Of a stretch of DNA of 64,000 nucleotides, positions 38,747 through 47,938 are shown one piece after another. Both the position numbers and the translations under genes were made by a program. The stretch's first letter is position 1; the number at the start of each line of letters is the position of its first letter. The stretch comes from Bradyrhizobium genosp. L (GTDB taxonomy: Bacteria > Pseudomonadota > Alphaproteobacteria > Rhizobiales > Xanthobacteraceae): assembly GCF_015624485.1 (NCBI RefSeq), contig NZ_CP061378.1:248001-312000 (forward strand), in the 5' to 3' direction. The notes below the pieces were generated by a model. It was not told the origin of the DNA. It saw only the letters and a program-made list of their open reading frames with translations, and made no database searches.

Positions 38747-38965
38747 ATGACCCGCATCCTGTTCGCCGCCGTTTCGCTGATTCTCCTCACGTCGGGCGCA
38801 TCGGCGCAGCAACAGCAGGAGCGCTCGGCCTGCACCCGCGATGCCCAGCGGCACTGCCGCCCGGTTCTCAATGACGGCGATGGCGCCGTCCTGGCCTGCC
38901 TGCAGCAGCATCGCGGCCAGCTGAGCAAGGGTTGCCAGAAGACGCTGACCGAACACGGGCAGTAG
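38747..38965 (+). CDS. Small secreted cysteine-rich repeat protein (paralogue)
   Basis: A 72-residue protein with a signal peptide (MTRILFAAVSLILLTSGASAQ). Mature part: Q-rich start, then ACTRDAQRHCRPVL and CLQQHRGQLSKGCQKTL, the same four-cysteine spacing as the protein encoded at 38317. Same strand, 157 bp downstream. Function unknown; likely periplasmic. Confidence 0.72.
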   Translation: MTRILFAAVSLILLTSGASAQQQQERSACTRDAQRHCRPVLNDGDGAVLACLQQHRGQLSKGCQKTLTEHGQ

Positions 38966-38976
38966 GTTTCTCTCCA

Positions 38977-39021
38977 CCGTCATTCTAGGCTCGCGCTTCG
39001 CGCGCCCCGGAATGACGACGG
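38977..39021. repeat. Dispersed palindrome, family F, copy 1
   Basis: CCGTCATTCTAGG and CCGGAATGACGACGG are outer arms, with CTCGCGCTTCGCGCG inside. Related to the longer element at 50774-50863. Confidence 0.65.
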
Positions 39022-39025
39022 AGCG

Positions 39026-40702
39026 TTACGTACTGCTCCCCGCCGCAGTCGCCACCACCGGAAGCACCTCATTCGCGGCGCGGTCCGGCGTCTCCTCCTT
39101 CCAGCGCACCGAGCCGAACGGCCGCTCCAGCATCCGGCGCACCCGGATCGGCTCCGGGCCGATGTGGAAGTCGGCCGCCTTCTGGTGCAATTCGCGTTCG
39201 ATCTGGGTGGCGCGGTTGCGCTGGCGCAGGAAGTCGAGCCAGGTCGGGCAGTGGTAGCGCTCGGTCCACAATTCGGGATCGGCGATGTCGCGCGCGAGCG
39301 ACCAGCCATAGGCGCCGTTGCGCTGGCGCGAGAGCTGCACATCCTGCATCACATTGTGGAAGGCGCGGGCATCGTCCTGCGTCACCCGGTATTCGATCTC
39401 CACCACCAGCGGGCCACTGCGGCCGGTGAGCTGCAGCCGCACCTCGGGATCGGCCAGCGCCTCGGCGGCTTCGTTGCGCGCGCCGATCGGCGGCATCCGG
39501 AGCCAGATGCCGAGCAGCGGCGACACGAACATCAGTGCGGCGGAGATCAACAGCGCGGTCTCGACGCCGGCCGCGTCGGTGATGCGGCCCCAGCCCCAGC
39601 TGCCGATCGCAATGCCGCCGGCGATCGCGGCCTGGAACGCGGCGAGCGAGCGGCCCGCCACCCAGCGCGGCGCCGAGAGCTGCACGCCGATATTGAACAG
39701 TGCCACTGCGAGCATCCATGCCGCACCGGCGACAACCAGCGCAGCGGCCGTGATCACCGGCTCCTTGCTCAGGGCGACGCCGGCGATCGCGCCGCCCATC
39801 GCCAGCGCGCAGGCGCGGATCGCGGCTTCGCCACTGAGCCGGCTTCTGATCTCGCTGATGTTCAGCGCGCCGACCACCGCGCCCATGCCGAAGGCGCCGA
39901 GCATGATGCCGTAGGTCTGCGCGCCGCCATGCAAGAGGTCGCGGGCCACCAGCGGCATCAATGCCGAGACCGAGCCGCCGATGATGCCGGTCACCAGCGT
40001 GCGGGTCAGCACGATCTTGATCGACGGCGAATTGGTGATGTAGCGCACGCCGGAGACGATGGCGCGGTTCAGCCGCTCGCGCGGCAGCCGCGACGGTTCG
40101 CTGATCCGATTCCACAGGAACAGCACCACGAGCAGCGGCAGATACAGCACCGTGTTGGCCCCGAACGCCGCGACCGCGCCGGCGGATGCGACCACGATGC
40201 CGCCGATCGCCGGCCCGAAGCTGCGCGCGATGTTGTAGCTGATGCCGTTGAGCGCCACCGCTGCCGGCAGCGTCTCCGCCGGCACCTGCTCGCTGACCGA
40301 GGATTGCCAGGCCGGGCCGAACAGCGCCATGCCGCTGCCGACCACGAAGCACAGCGCCAGCAGGATGTTCGGCGTCACCAGATGCAGCCAGGCCAGCACC
40401 GTCAGCGTGGTGGCGCCGGACAGCGCGATCGTGAGCGACACCAGCGCGACGATGCGGCGGTCATGCATGTCGGCGATGGCGCCGGCCGGCATCGAGATCA
40501 GCATCACCGGCAGCATCAGGGCGGTCTGCACCAGCGCGACCTTGTCGGCCTCCGGAGTCATCTGCGTCATCGCCCAGGCGGCGCCGACACCCTGGATCAG
40601 GATGCCGAGGTTGGAGAGCAGGCTGGCGAGCCAGATTCGCCGGAAAATCGAATGTTTCAGCGGGGCAGTGATACTGTCGGCGCGTCCAGGCGGTTCGGTC
40701 AT
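39026..40702 (-). CDS. MFS exporter with C-terminal dimeric alpha-beta barrel-like domain
   Basis: A 558-residue protein. Residues about 20-420 form a twelve-helix MFS unit of the MFS_3/EntS type (IFRRIWLASLLSNLG, PAGAIADMHDRR, VALNGISYNIARSFGPAIGG). Residues about 440-540 are soluble: GPLVVEIEYRVTQDDARAFHNVMQDVQLSRQRNGAYGWSLARDIADPELWTERYHCPTWLDFLRQ, which resembles an antibiotic-biosynthesis-monooxygenase-type dimeric barrel. The fusion is known in this exporter group. Likely exports a small molecule. Confidence 0.85.
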   Translation of the reverse strand: MTEPPGRADSITAPLKHSIFRRIWLASLLSNLGILIQGVGAAWAMTQMTPEADKVALVQTALMLPVMLISMPAGAIADMHDRRIVALVSLTIALSGATTLTVLAWLHLVTPNILLALCFVVGSGMALFGPAWQSSVSEQVPAETLPAAVALNGISYNIARSFGPAIGGIVVASAGAVAAFGANTVLYLPLLVVLFLWNRISEPSRLPRERLNRAIVSGVRYITNSPSIKIVLTRTLVTGIIGGSVSALMPLVARDLLHGGAQTYGIMLGAFGMGAVVGALNISEIRSRLSGEAAIRACALAMGGAIAGVALSKEPVITAAALVVAGAAWMLAVALFNIGVQLSAPRWVAGRSLAAFQAAIAGGIAIGSWGWGRITDAAGVETALLISAALMFVSPLLGIWLRMPPIGARNEAAEALADPEVRLQLTGRSGPLVVEIEYRVTQDDARAFHNVMQDVQLSRQRNGAYGWSLARDIADPELWTERYHCPTWLDFLRQRNRATQIERELHQKAADFHIGPEPIRVRRMLERPFGSVRWKEETPDRAANEVLPVVATAAGSST

Positions 40703-40851
40703 ATCCGGTTCCGTTGGGCCTGCTATGGCTGGGTGATGATTCCGGCTACATCAACTGATGCCCGCGAACGGCGGGTGCTGTCCAGCAATACGGCGCCTTT
40801 GGCCGCCGTAGGACACAGCTAAAGCACTGAAAGGTTTGGGGAAGGAAACTC

Positions 40852-42225
40852 ATGACGCTGTCGCGGCGGACGATCTTGCAAGGAGCCGGCGCCCTGTCCT
40901 TGCTGGCGGGGCGCTGGGGCGCCCCGGCCATGGCGCAGACCGCATCCGCTGCGCCGGCCGGCGACATCTCGCCGATCCTGTTCGTGCACGGCAATGGCGA
41001 CCACGCGGCGCTCTGGGTGACGACGATCTGGCGGATGGAATCGAACGGCGTGCCGCGCGACCGGCTGTTCGCGATCAACTTCACCGACCCGCTGGCGTGC
41101 ACTGACGACAAGGTCGAGCAGGCTAACCGCTCCTCGACCGAAGACGCGCGCCGCGAGCTCAGCGAAGCGATTGCGCAATTGAAGCAGCGGACCGGCGCGG
41201 CCCGGATCGCGCTGGTCGGCAATTCGCGCGGCGGCAATGCGATCCGCAATTACGTCAAGAACGGTGGTGGCGGCGATGTCAGCCATGCCGTGCTGTGCGG
41301 CACGCCCAATCACGGCGTTTATGCCTGGGACGAAGGGCTCGGCAACGAGTTCAACGGCCGCGGCCCGTTCCTGCGCGGCCTCAATGACGGCGACAGCGAG
41401 GTCACGGTAGGCACCGCCTTCCTCACGCTGCGCAGTGACGGGCTCGACAAATACGCGCAAGCCGACGGCCGCTTCGTCGGCAAGCCGGGCATGCCGACCA
41501 ACATCACGGCCGAAGGTCCGGCGCTGAAGGGCGCCACCAATCTGGTGATCGGCGCCGTCGATCACCGCGAGACCGCGTTTCATCCGCGCGCGTTCCGCGA
41601 GATCTACAAGTTCATCGCCGGGCGCGAGCCGTCGCGGATCGCGATCGTGCCCGAGACGACCGTGAAGCTGAGCGGCCTCGTCACCGGCATGCCGGGTGGC
41701 GTGCCGACCAATCGCCCGGTGTCGGGCGCATCGGTCGATGTCTATCGCGTCTCGCCGGAGAGCGGCGAGCGCATCGGCGAGCGGATTCACGGCTCGCAGA
41801 CCGGCGCCGATGGCCGCTGGGGACCGGCGCAGGTCGATCCGTCCTGGCCGCTCGAGATCGTGCTGACGTCGCCGGGATGGATGACGACGCATTTCTATCG
41901 CTCGCCCTTCCCGCGCTCGTCCGACATCGTGCACCTGCGTCCGACGCGGCCCTTGGCCCTGGCCGATGCGCCCGGCTCGGGTGCGGTCGTCCTGATGTCG
42001 CGGCCGCGCGGCTATTTCGGCCTGCCGCGCGATGTCGTGCTGCTCGACGGCAAGGAGCCGACCGACGTGAAGCCGGGCGTGCCGACGGACGCCCTCACGA
42101 CCTTGCAGCTTCCAGCTACGGAGATCGGCCGCCCCGTGGTCGCGATCTTCAACCAGGAGCGGATCGTGGCGCGGGCCTGGCCGCAGTCGGAGAACCGGAT
42201 TGCGGTCGCCGAGCTGACTTATTAG
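40852..42225 (+). CDS. Tat-exported alpha/beta hydrolase
   Basis: A 457-residue protein with a twin-arginine signal (LSRRTILQGAGALSLLAG, ending AMAQ). The hydrolase domain begins ISPILFVHGNGDHAALWVTT with the oxyanion HGNG; nucleophile Ser is in LVGNSRGGNAIRNY; GTPNHGVYAW follows; the His is probably in VIGAVDHRETAF. Residues about 265-457 are a beta-rich C-terminal domain with repeats typical of bacterial PHA depolymerase- or lipase-linked domains. Exact substrate unknown. The P450 gene follows 84 bp downstream and could be cotranscribed. Confidence 0.82.
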   Translation: MTLSRRTILQGAGALSLLAGRWGAPAMAQTASAAPAGDISPILFVHGNGDHAALWVTTIWRMESNGVPRDRLFAINFTDPLACTDDKVEQANRSSTEDARRELSEAIAQLKQRTGAARIALVGNSRGGNAIRNYVKNGGGGDVSHAVLCGTPNHGVYAWDEGLGNEFNGRGPFLRGLNDGDSEVTVGTAFLTLRSDGLDKYAQADGRFVGKPGMPTNITAEGPALKGATNLVIGAVDHRETAFHPRAFREIYKFIAGREPSRIAIVPETTVKLSGLVTGMPGGVPTNRPVSGASVDVYRVSPESGERIGERIHGSQTGADGRWGPAQVDPSWPLEIVLTSPGWMTTHFYRSPFPRSSDIVHLRPTRPLALADAPGSGAVVLMSRPRGYFGLPRDVVLLDGKEPTDVKPGVPTDALTTLQLPATEIGRPVVAIFNQERIVARAWPQSENRIAVAELTY

Positions 42226-42308
42226 CTGTTGTTGGAGCCGCGCGCCTTCATGGCGCCGGGATCGGGTGGCCGGGTCGGGCACGAGCACATCAGGACAAAG
42301 CGAGGACC

Positions 42309-43694
42309 ATGAGTATCGCCGAAGTCTACGACATCACGGTCTCGCAGCGGCCCCTGGTGCCGCCAACCCCGCCGCGGGCGCCCGACGACATGACCGCCTT
42401 CGGGCGGATGCGGGCGATGCGCCACTCGCCGATCGAGACCTGGGGCCGCCGCGCCTACGAGGAAGACATCATCCAGGGCCGCTTCCTCGGCCGCTCCAGC
42501 TTCATCCTCAATACGCCGGATGCGATCCGGCATGTGCTGGTCGACAATTACGAGAATTACACCCGCACGCCCGCCGGCATCCGCGTGCTGCGACCGATGC
42601 TCGGCGAAGGGCTGCTGATCTCGGAGGGCCGCGCCTGGAAGCATCAGCGCCGTACGCTGGCGCCGGCGTTCACGCCGCGTGCGGTGGGGACGCTCACGCC
42701 CTACATGATCACGGCGATCGACGAGACCATCGCCAAGCTGAAAGCCGCAAGCGGCGATGCGATCGATCTGCGCGAGGCGATGCAGCGCATGACGCTCGAG
42801 ATCGCCGGCCGCACCATGTTCTCGTTCGGCATGGACCGCCACGGCGCCGCGTTGCGCGACTTCGTGGTGGAGTATGGCGAGACGCTGGCGCGGCCGAGCA
42901 TGCTGGACCTCGTGCTGCCGCTCGGATGGCCGACCCCGCACGATTTCCGCCGCGCCCGCTTCCGCAAGCGCTGGACCGCCTTCATCGGCCAGCTGATGGC
43001 CGAGCGCCGCGCCGCCGGCAAGGACGACAACGCGCCGGCGCGCGACCTGTTCGACCTGATGGGCGCGGCCCGCGATCCCGAGACCGGCGCCGTGTTCACC
43101 GATGCTCAGCTCGGCGACCAGGTCGCGACCATGATCCTGGCCGGCCACGAGACCACGGCGACGGCGCTGTTCTGGGCGCTCTATCTGCTGGCGCTGGATC
43201 CCGCGACGCAGGAGCAGGTGGCGGCGGAGGTCCGTAGCGTGGGCGCCGCCGGCGCGCTCGATATCGAACGGCTGAAATTCACCCGCGCCGTGATCGACGA
43301 GACCATGCGGCTTTATCCGCCGGCATTCCTGATCGCGCGCGCGGCCGCGGGGCCGGACACGATCGCGAACCGTCCGGTCAGGAAGAGTGATGTGATCCTG
43401 ATCGCGCCGTGGCTGCTGCACCGCCATGAGAAGCTGTGGCGTGATCCCAACGCGTTCGTGCCAGAGCGATTCATGACGGGCACGCCGCCCGATCGCTTTG
43501 CCTATCTGCCATTCGGTGTCGGCGCGCGGGTCTGCATCGGGGCGCATTTCGCGCTGGTCGAGGCGACGCTCGCGCTCGCCAGGATCATCGGCGCGTTTCG
43601 TGTCGCGCTGGCGGACCGGGATCCGGTGATCCCGATCGGCGTCGTGACCACGCAGCCGAACCGCTCGCCGGTATTTGCGATCAAGTCGAGGTAA
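42309..43694 (+). CDS. Cytochrome P450
   Basis: A 461-residue cytosolic P450. I-helix MILAGHETTATALFWAL with the proton-relay Thr, the E-x-x-R of IDETMRLYPPAFLIAR, the PERF-type VPERFM, and the haem loop FGVGARVCIGAHFA with axial Cys at about residue 409. The N terminus has no membrane anchor. No ferredoxin or reductase gene is adjacent, so partners lie elsewhere. The frame is open upstream to 41877 but overlaps the hydrolase; ATG at 42309 after GAGGACC fits. Confidence 0.92.
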   Translation: MSIAEVYDITVSQRPLVPPTPPRAPDDMTAFGRMRAMRHSPIETWGRRAYEEDIIQGRFLGRSSFILNTPDAIRHVLVDNYENYTRTPAGIRVLRPMLGEGLLISEGRAWKHQRRTLAPAFTPRAVGTLTPYMITAIDETIAKLKAASGDAIDLREAMQRMTLEIAGRTMFSFGMDRHGAALRDFVVEYGETLARPSMLDLVLPLGWPTPHDFRRARFRKRWTAFIGQLMAERRAAGKDDNAPARDLFDLMGAARDPETGAVFTDAQLGDQVATMILAGHETTATALFWALYLLALDPATQEQVAAEVRSVGAAGALDIERLKFTRAVIDETMRLYPPAFLIARAAAGPDTIANRPVRKSDVILIAPWLLHRHEKLWRDPNAFVPERFMTGTPPDRFAYLPFGVGARVCIGAHFALVEATLALARIIGAFRVALADRDPVIPIGVVTTQPNRSPVFAIKSR

Positions 43695-43753
43695 TCGAAG
43701 CTTGGGAATAGAGACTTGCGCCCCGGTCCGGGCGAGCACATTTGAGGCGTCTC

Positions 43754-45163
43754 ATGAGCGACATTCAGGCCCAGATTTCAGTATTGCGGCAGACCGCGGA
43801 TCCCGCGGTCGCCGTCGCCATCGCCGATCTGATCGAGCACGGCCAGGACCACGAACTCAACCGGGTCAATGCGCTCGACTTCGCCAAGCATAAAGGGTTC
43901 GACGAGGAGCGGGTGATCTCCGGCTTCCTGCACGCCTCGCGGCTGGGCCTGTTCGACTTGACCTGGAACGTGCTGTGCCCGGGGTGCGGCGGCGTGCTCG
44001 ATGCGCATGCGACGCTGAAATCGTTGCGCAGCGACGACTACCAATGCGGCCTCTGTGCCTGCGGCTACGAGGCCTCGGTCGACGAGCAGGTCGAGGTCGC
44101 CTTCACGGTCAGTCCGCGGGTCCGCCGCATCGCCGCGCATGACCCGCACACGCTGCCGATCTGGGACTATTTCAAGCAGATCTTCTGGAGCTCCGGCATC
44201 GACTTCAACAAGGAGCAGTTCGAAGAATTGTCCCAGGAGGTCGTGCTGGACGCGCTCGAACTGCCCGCCGGCGAGAAGGCGGTGCTGTCGTTGAACCTGC
44301 CGAAAGAGTTCATCATCGTGTTCGAGCCGGTGACCCATTCGGCACAGTTCATCGACGTGCAGGGCGAGCCGACCAAGGAACGGCAGCATCTCGCGCTGAT
44401 GTACAACAAGGTTCATGCGCCGGTCGGCAACATGACGCTGCGGCCCGGCCCGCTGCGGCTGTCGCTCGACAACCAGGCCGGCGTCCGCGTGTTGCCGTCG
44501 GTGTTCGTTGCCGCCGATGCGCTGCATCAACTGATCGGCAAGCGCAAGCCGTTCCTCACTGCCAAGCGCATCCTCAGCAACCAGACTTTCCGCGACGTCT
44601 ACAAGGCCGACAATCTCAATCTCGACCAGCGGCTCAAGATCACGTCGCTGACCTTCCTGTTCACCGACCTGAAGGGCTCGACCGCGCTCTATGAGCGCGT
44701 CGGCGACCTTGCCGCCTTCGACCTGGTGCGCGCGCATTTCCACGCGCTGCTCGACATCATCGCCTCCGAGCGCGGCGCCGTGGTGAAGACCATCGGGGAT
44801 GCCGTGATGGCGACCTTCGTCCTGCCCGAGCATGCGCTCGCGGCGGGCCTGCGCATGCGCGCGGCGATGAAGAACCTCAATGACGAGCGCGGCAAGGAGG
44901 ACCTGGTGGTCAAGATCGGCATTCACGAGGGTCCCTGCCTCGCCGTGATGCTGAACGAGCGGCAGGATTATTTCGGCCAGACCGTGAATATCGCAGCAAG
45001 GGTGCAGAGCCTGTCGACCTCGCAGGAAATCCATCTCACCGGACCGGTGATCGCTTCGCCCGAAGTGACGGGTATTCTGGAGCGTGCCTCGATCAAGCCG
45101 ATCCAGAAGGAAGCCGCGCTGCGCGGCATCGCCGACAAGATGGTGGTGTACGAGATACCGTAG
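43754..45163 (+). CDS. Class III adenylate/guanylate cyclase with zinc-ribbon-like N-terminal domain
   Basis: A 469-residue cytoplasmic protein. The N-terminal 280 residues carry a four-plus cysteine ribbon (NVLCPGCGGVL and YQCGLCACGYEAS, about residues 70-105) and a DUF5939-like region. The C-terminal cyclase domain holds both metal Asp: D305 in FLFTDLKGST and D349 in KTIGDAVMATF; GQTVNIAARVQSL supplies the transition-state Asn/Arg. It therefore looks catalytically intact and makes cAMP or cGMP. The substrate-specifying residues were not resolved. ATG at 43754 preferred to an upstream TTG at 43742. Confidence 0.9.
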   Translation: MSDIQAQISVLRQTADPAVAVAIADLIEHGQDHELNRVNALDFAKHKGFDEERVISGFLHASRLGLFDLTWNVLCPGCGGVLDAHATLKSLRSDDYQCGLCACGYEASVDEQVEVAFTVSPRVRRIAAHDPHTLPIWDYFKQIFWSSGIDFNKEQFEELSQEVVLDALELPAGEKAVLSLNLPKEFIIVFEPVTHSAQFIDVQGEPTKERQHLALMYNKVHAPVGNMTLRPGPLRLSLDNQAGVRVLPSVFVAADALHQLIGKRKPFLTAKRILSNQTFRDVYKADNLNLDQRLKITSLTFLFTDLKGSTALYERVGDLAAFDLVRAHFHALLDIIASERGAVVKTIGDAVMATFVLPEHALAAGLRMRAAMKNLNDERGKEDLVVKIGIHEGPCLAVMLNERQDYFGQTVNIAARVQSLSTSQEIHLTGPVIASPEVTGILERASIKPIQKEAALRGIADKMVVYEIP

Positions 45164-45171
45164 TACTCCCC

Positions 45172-45254
45172 CGTCATTGCGAGGAGCGAAGCGAAGCAAT
45201 CCACGCTTCCGCATGTGCCGGGAGATGGATTGCTTCGCTTCGCTCGCAATGACG
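45172..45254. repeat. Dispersed inverted repeat, family E
   Basis: CGTCATTGCGAGGAGCGAAG with CGAAGCAATCCA at the left, and its near-exact reverse complement at the right, around a 20-bp centre. This ATTGCGAG/GCAATGAC element type is common in many proteobacteria. Located just after the cyclase stop. Confidence 0.85.
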
Positions 45255-45369
45255 GCCAGATTGCCGCAGATTACCCAAACGTAATGCCGCAGCGGGAACC
45301 TGCGCGGATTGCGCCGGTTCTGTTTCCGCGCCATATAGATTTCATCAGGCCCATTCCACAGAGAGAGCG

Positions 45370-45873
45370 ATGCTCGACGGACTCCGCCAATTCATTGCCG
45401 ATATCGTCTCCCCCGACGCACAAGCCGACCGCGCTTTCGACGACGGCGACTATCGCCTGGCCGCAACCGCGCTCCTGGTGCATGTCGTTTCGCTGGACGG
45501 CGAGCCGACGCCGGCCGAGACGCGCAAGCTGCACAGCCTGATCGAGAGCCGATTCCAGCTCGATCCCGGTACTGCCGACAAACTGATCGCATCGGCGATG
45601 CGGGTCGAGGGCGAGGCGGTCGATCTTTATCACTTCACCAGCGTGATCATGCGCTCGGTGAACGAGGAGGGACGGCTGCGCATCGTCGAGATGATGTGGG
45701 AATTGGTCTATGCCGACGGCGAGGTCAGCGAGTTCGAGGACAACGTGGTCTGGCGTGCCGCCGATCTGCTCGGCGTGTCCTCGCGCGACCGCATCGATCT
45801 CAAGCATCGCGTCGCCGAGAAGCAGGCGGCGTTGCCGAAAGGCCCCTGGGGCACCGCCGACGCGGCAATCTGA
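45370..45873 (+). CDS. TerB-family protein
   Basis: A 167-residue all-helical protein. AATALLVHVVSLDGEPTPAE and MWELVYADGEVSEFEDNVVWRAADLLGVS are the two acidic D-G-E metal-binding repeats of the TerB fold. Single-domain copies occur widely outside tellurite-resistance operons, and no other ter gene is near. Probable role in metal-linked stress at the membrane, not established. Ribosome binding site AGAGAGAG precedes the ATG. Confidence 0.88.
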   Translation: MLDGLRQFIADIVSPDAQADRAFDDGDYRLAATALLVHVVSLDGEPTPAETRKLHSLIESRFQLDPGTADKLIASAMRVEGEAVDLYHFTSVIMRSVNEEGRLRIVEMMWELVYADGEVSEFEDNVVWRAADLLGVSSRDRIDLKHRVAEKQAALPKGPWGTADAAI

Positions 45874-46110
45874 CACGCTCTTGGCGCAGCAGCCGCGAAC
45901 GCACCCCGGATCCGGGATGACCAAATTTTAATGTGCGGCGCGCCCTGCCGCGATTATGGGCGACGGGGCTGAAAAATCGGCGTTTCGTCGCGAAATCTGC
46001 GCCGTGCTTCTGCCCAGAAGGTTACACACGGCTTGCGTCCCACCGCATGCCTATGCTCTCGTCGCCGCCGTCGGGGACCTCTTTCGGAATTTGAAATAAG
46101 AGTTTGAATC
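45874..46110. other. Intergenic region
   Basis: 237 bases without a convincing gene. It should contain the promoter of the downstream SDR. Confidence 0.4.
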
Positions 46111-46890
46111 GTGACCGAGCGTGTGACGCTGATAACGGGCGCATCGGCGGGCATCGGCAGCGAGCTGGCGCGGGTGTTTGCATCCAACGGGCACCGTGTG
46201 GCGCTGGTGGCGCGGCGTGCCGATCGGCTGCAGGCGCTGGCCGATGAGCTCGGCGCAAAGGGCGGAGCGGCGCCGATCGTGATCCCCTGCGATCTTCAGG
46301 CGCTGGATGCCGGCGACACGATTGCCGCGGCTCTTGTCGGGGCCGGGGTCGAGGTCGAATATCTCGTCAACAATGCCGGCTTCGGCCTGTTCGGCCTCGC
46401 CGTCAAATGCGACCGCGCCGAGCAGCTCGACATGATCACGGTCAACATCCGCGCGCTGACCGATCTTTCGCTGCGCTTCGCCGACCAGCTGATCCGCAAT
46501 CGCGGCGGCATCCTCAATCTCGGCTCGATCGCAGGCTTCCTGCCGGGACCCGGCATGGCCGTGTACTACGCCAGCAAGGCCTATGTGCTGTCGTTCTCCG
46601 AGGCGTTGCGCTGCGAGCTGGCGCCGCAGGGCGTCCGCGTCACCGTGGTTTGCCCGGGTCCGGTGCCGTCCGAGTTCCAGGCGCGCGCAGGTTTTACGCC
46701 CGGATTCGATTCTGCCATCCTCAACGTCGTGCCGGCCGAGGTCGCCCGCCAGGCCTATCGCGGGCTGATGGCCAACAAGCGCGCCGTGCTGCCGGGGGCT
46801 TTCATCAAGCTGGTGCCGTTCCTGCTCCGCTTCTTCCCGCGCTCCTTTATCCTGACCGCGGTCGGCGGCTTCCAGCTCCGCAAGCGCTAA
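46111..46890 (+). CDS. Short-chain dehydrogenase/reductase
   Basis: A 259-residue classical SDR starting at GTG (46111). Cofactor motif TGASAGIGSELA, NNAGFG, catalytic Ser in LNLGSIAGF and YxxxK in YYASKAYVL, then PGPVPSEF. All of the tetrad is present. The substrate is not known; the C terminus (LPGAFIKLVPFLLRFFPRSFILTAVGGFQ) is hydrophobic, which is typical of the group annotated as DltE- or YqjQ-like membrane-associated SDRs. Confidence 0.9.
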   Translation: MTERVTLITGASAGIGSELARVFASNGHRVALVARRADRLQALADELGAKGGAAPIVIPCDLQALDAGDTIAAALVGAGVEVEYLVNNAGFGLFGLAVKCDRAEQLDMITVNIRALTDLSLRFADQLIRNRGGILNLGSIAGFLPGPGMAVYYASKAYVLSFSEALRCELAPQGVRVTVVCPGPVPSEFQARAGFTPGFDSAILNVVPAEVARQAYRGLMANKRAVLPGAFIKLVPFLLRFFPRSFILTAVGGFQLRKR

Positions 46891-47032
46891 CCATTGACCC
46901 CCGCGCGTGTCGTTAGGGCTGTTTCTGGCCCGCGATTTGCTTTGTTTGGGATGTGCGGCAACTCACACACATGATGTTAACGATCGCTTAGTTATGATTT
47001 CGCCTGACGTGCCGAATTCCTGAGCAGAGACA

Positions 47033-47827
47033 ATGTCGTTCCGGTCGACCCCAGCCCGTGTCGTGGTGCCCTTCGCAAGTCCGGGGCCGGACGCGGCCAC
47101 GCCATCGGAGCAGGCACCGATCCTGATCGTGCTGCATCAGGAGACCTCAACCCCCGGCCGGATCGGCAACGCCCTGCGCGCGCTCGGCCATCCGCTCGAC
47201 ATCCGCCATCCGCGCTTCGGCGATCCGCTGCCCGAGACGCTCGAGGATTACGCCGGCGCGGTGATCTTCGGCGGTCCGATGAGCGCCAACGATCCCGATG
47301 ATTATGTGAAGCGTGAGATCGACTGGATCGAGATCCCCCTGCGCGAGCAGCGCCCGTTCCTCGGCATCTGCCTCGGCGCCCAGATGCTGGCGAAACAGCT
47401 CGGTGCCGAGGTGGCGCCGCACGCGGAAGGCCGCGTCGAGGTCGGCTATTACCCGATCAGGCCAACGGCGGCGGGCCGCGCGCTTTGCCCGCACTGGCCG
47501 GCGCGCGTCTATCACTGGCACGGCGAAGGCTTTGCATTGCCCGACGGCGCCGAGCTGCTCGCCGCCGGCGATGATTTTCCGGTGCAGGCATTCCAGTTCG
47601 GCAATGCCTTCGGCCTGCAATTCCATCCCGACGTCACTTACGCGATGATGCATCGCTGGACCACGCGCGGTTGCGGGCGGATGGACCAGCCGGGCGCACA
47701 GCCGCGCCATCTGCACTTCGCCGAGCGCGCGGTCCACGATGCCGCCGAACGCGCCTGGCTGAAGCATTTCATCGACGGCTGGCTCGCGCGCGCGCCGCAG
47801 GCATTGATGCTGCAAGCCGCCGAATAG
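47033..47827 (+). CDS. Class I glutamine amidotransferase-like protein
   Basis: A 264-residue protein with the GATase1 fold: VIFGGPMSANDPDDY, FLGICLGAQMLAKQLGA with the nucleophile Cys, QAFQFGNAFGLQFHPDVTYAMM with the catalytic His, and the acidic partner expected as HPD/E. This is the GMP-synthase-like stand-alone type, often annotated as gamma-glutamyl-type amidotransferase. Partner and acceptor unknown. The first 30 residues are a variable extension. Confidence 0.88.
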   Translation: MSFRSTPARVVVPFASPGPDAATPSEQAPILIVLHQETSTPGRIGNALRALGHPLDIRHPRFGDPLPETLEDYAGAVIFGGPMSANDPDDYVKREIDWIEIPLREQRPFLGICLGAQMLAKQLGAEVAPHAEGRVEVGYYPIRPTAAGRALCPHWPARVYHWHGEGFALPDGAELLAAGDDFPVQAFQFGNAFGLQFHPDVTYAMMHRWTTRGCGRMDQPGAQPRHLHFAERAVHDAAERAWLKHFIDGWLARAPQALMLQAAE

Positions 47828-47938
47828 CCGCCACGCGGAATTTCACGCCGCCTTTTCATTGTCAGCGATGTGCTAGTCTCCGCTGACGCGCGCGGCCTGG
47901 TCGCGCGCGTCAAGAACAACAAGGCAAGGGAGACGGCC

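Noticed and set aside
45370..45873. Tellurite resistance operon
   Set aside because: Only a single TerB-type gene is present; no terC, terD, terE or terZ neighbours.
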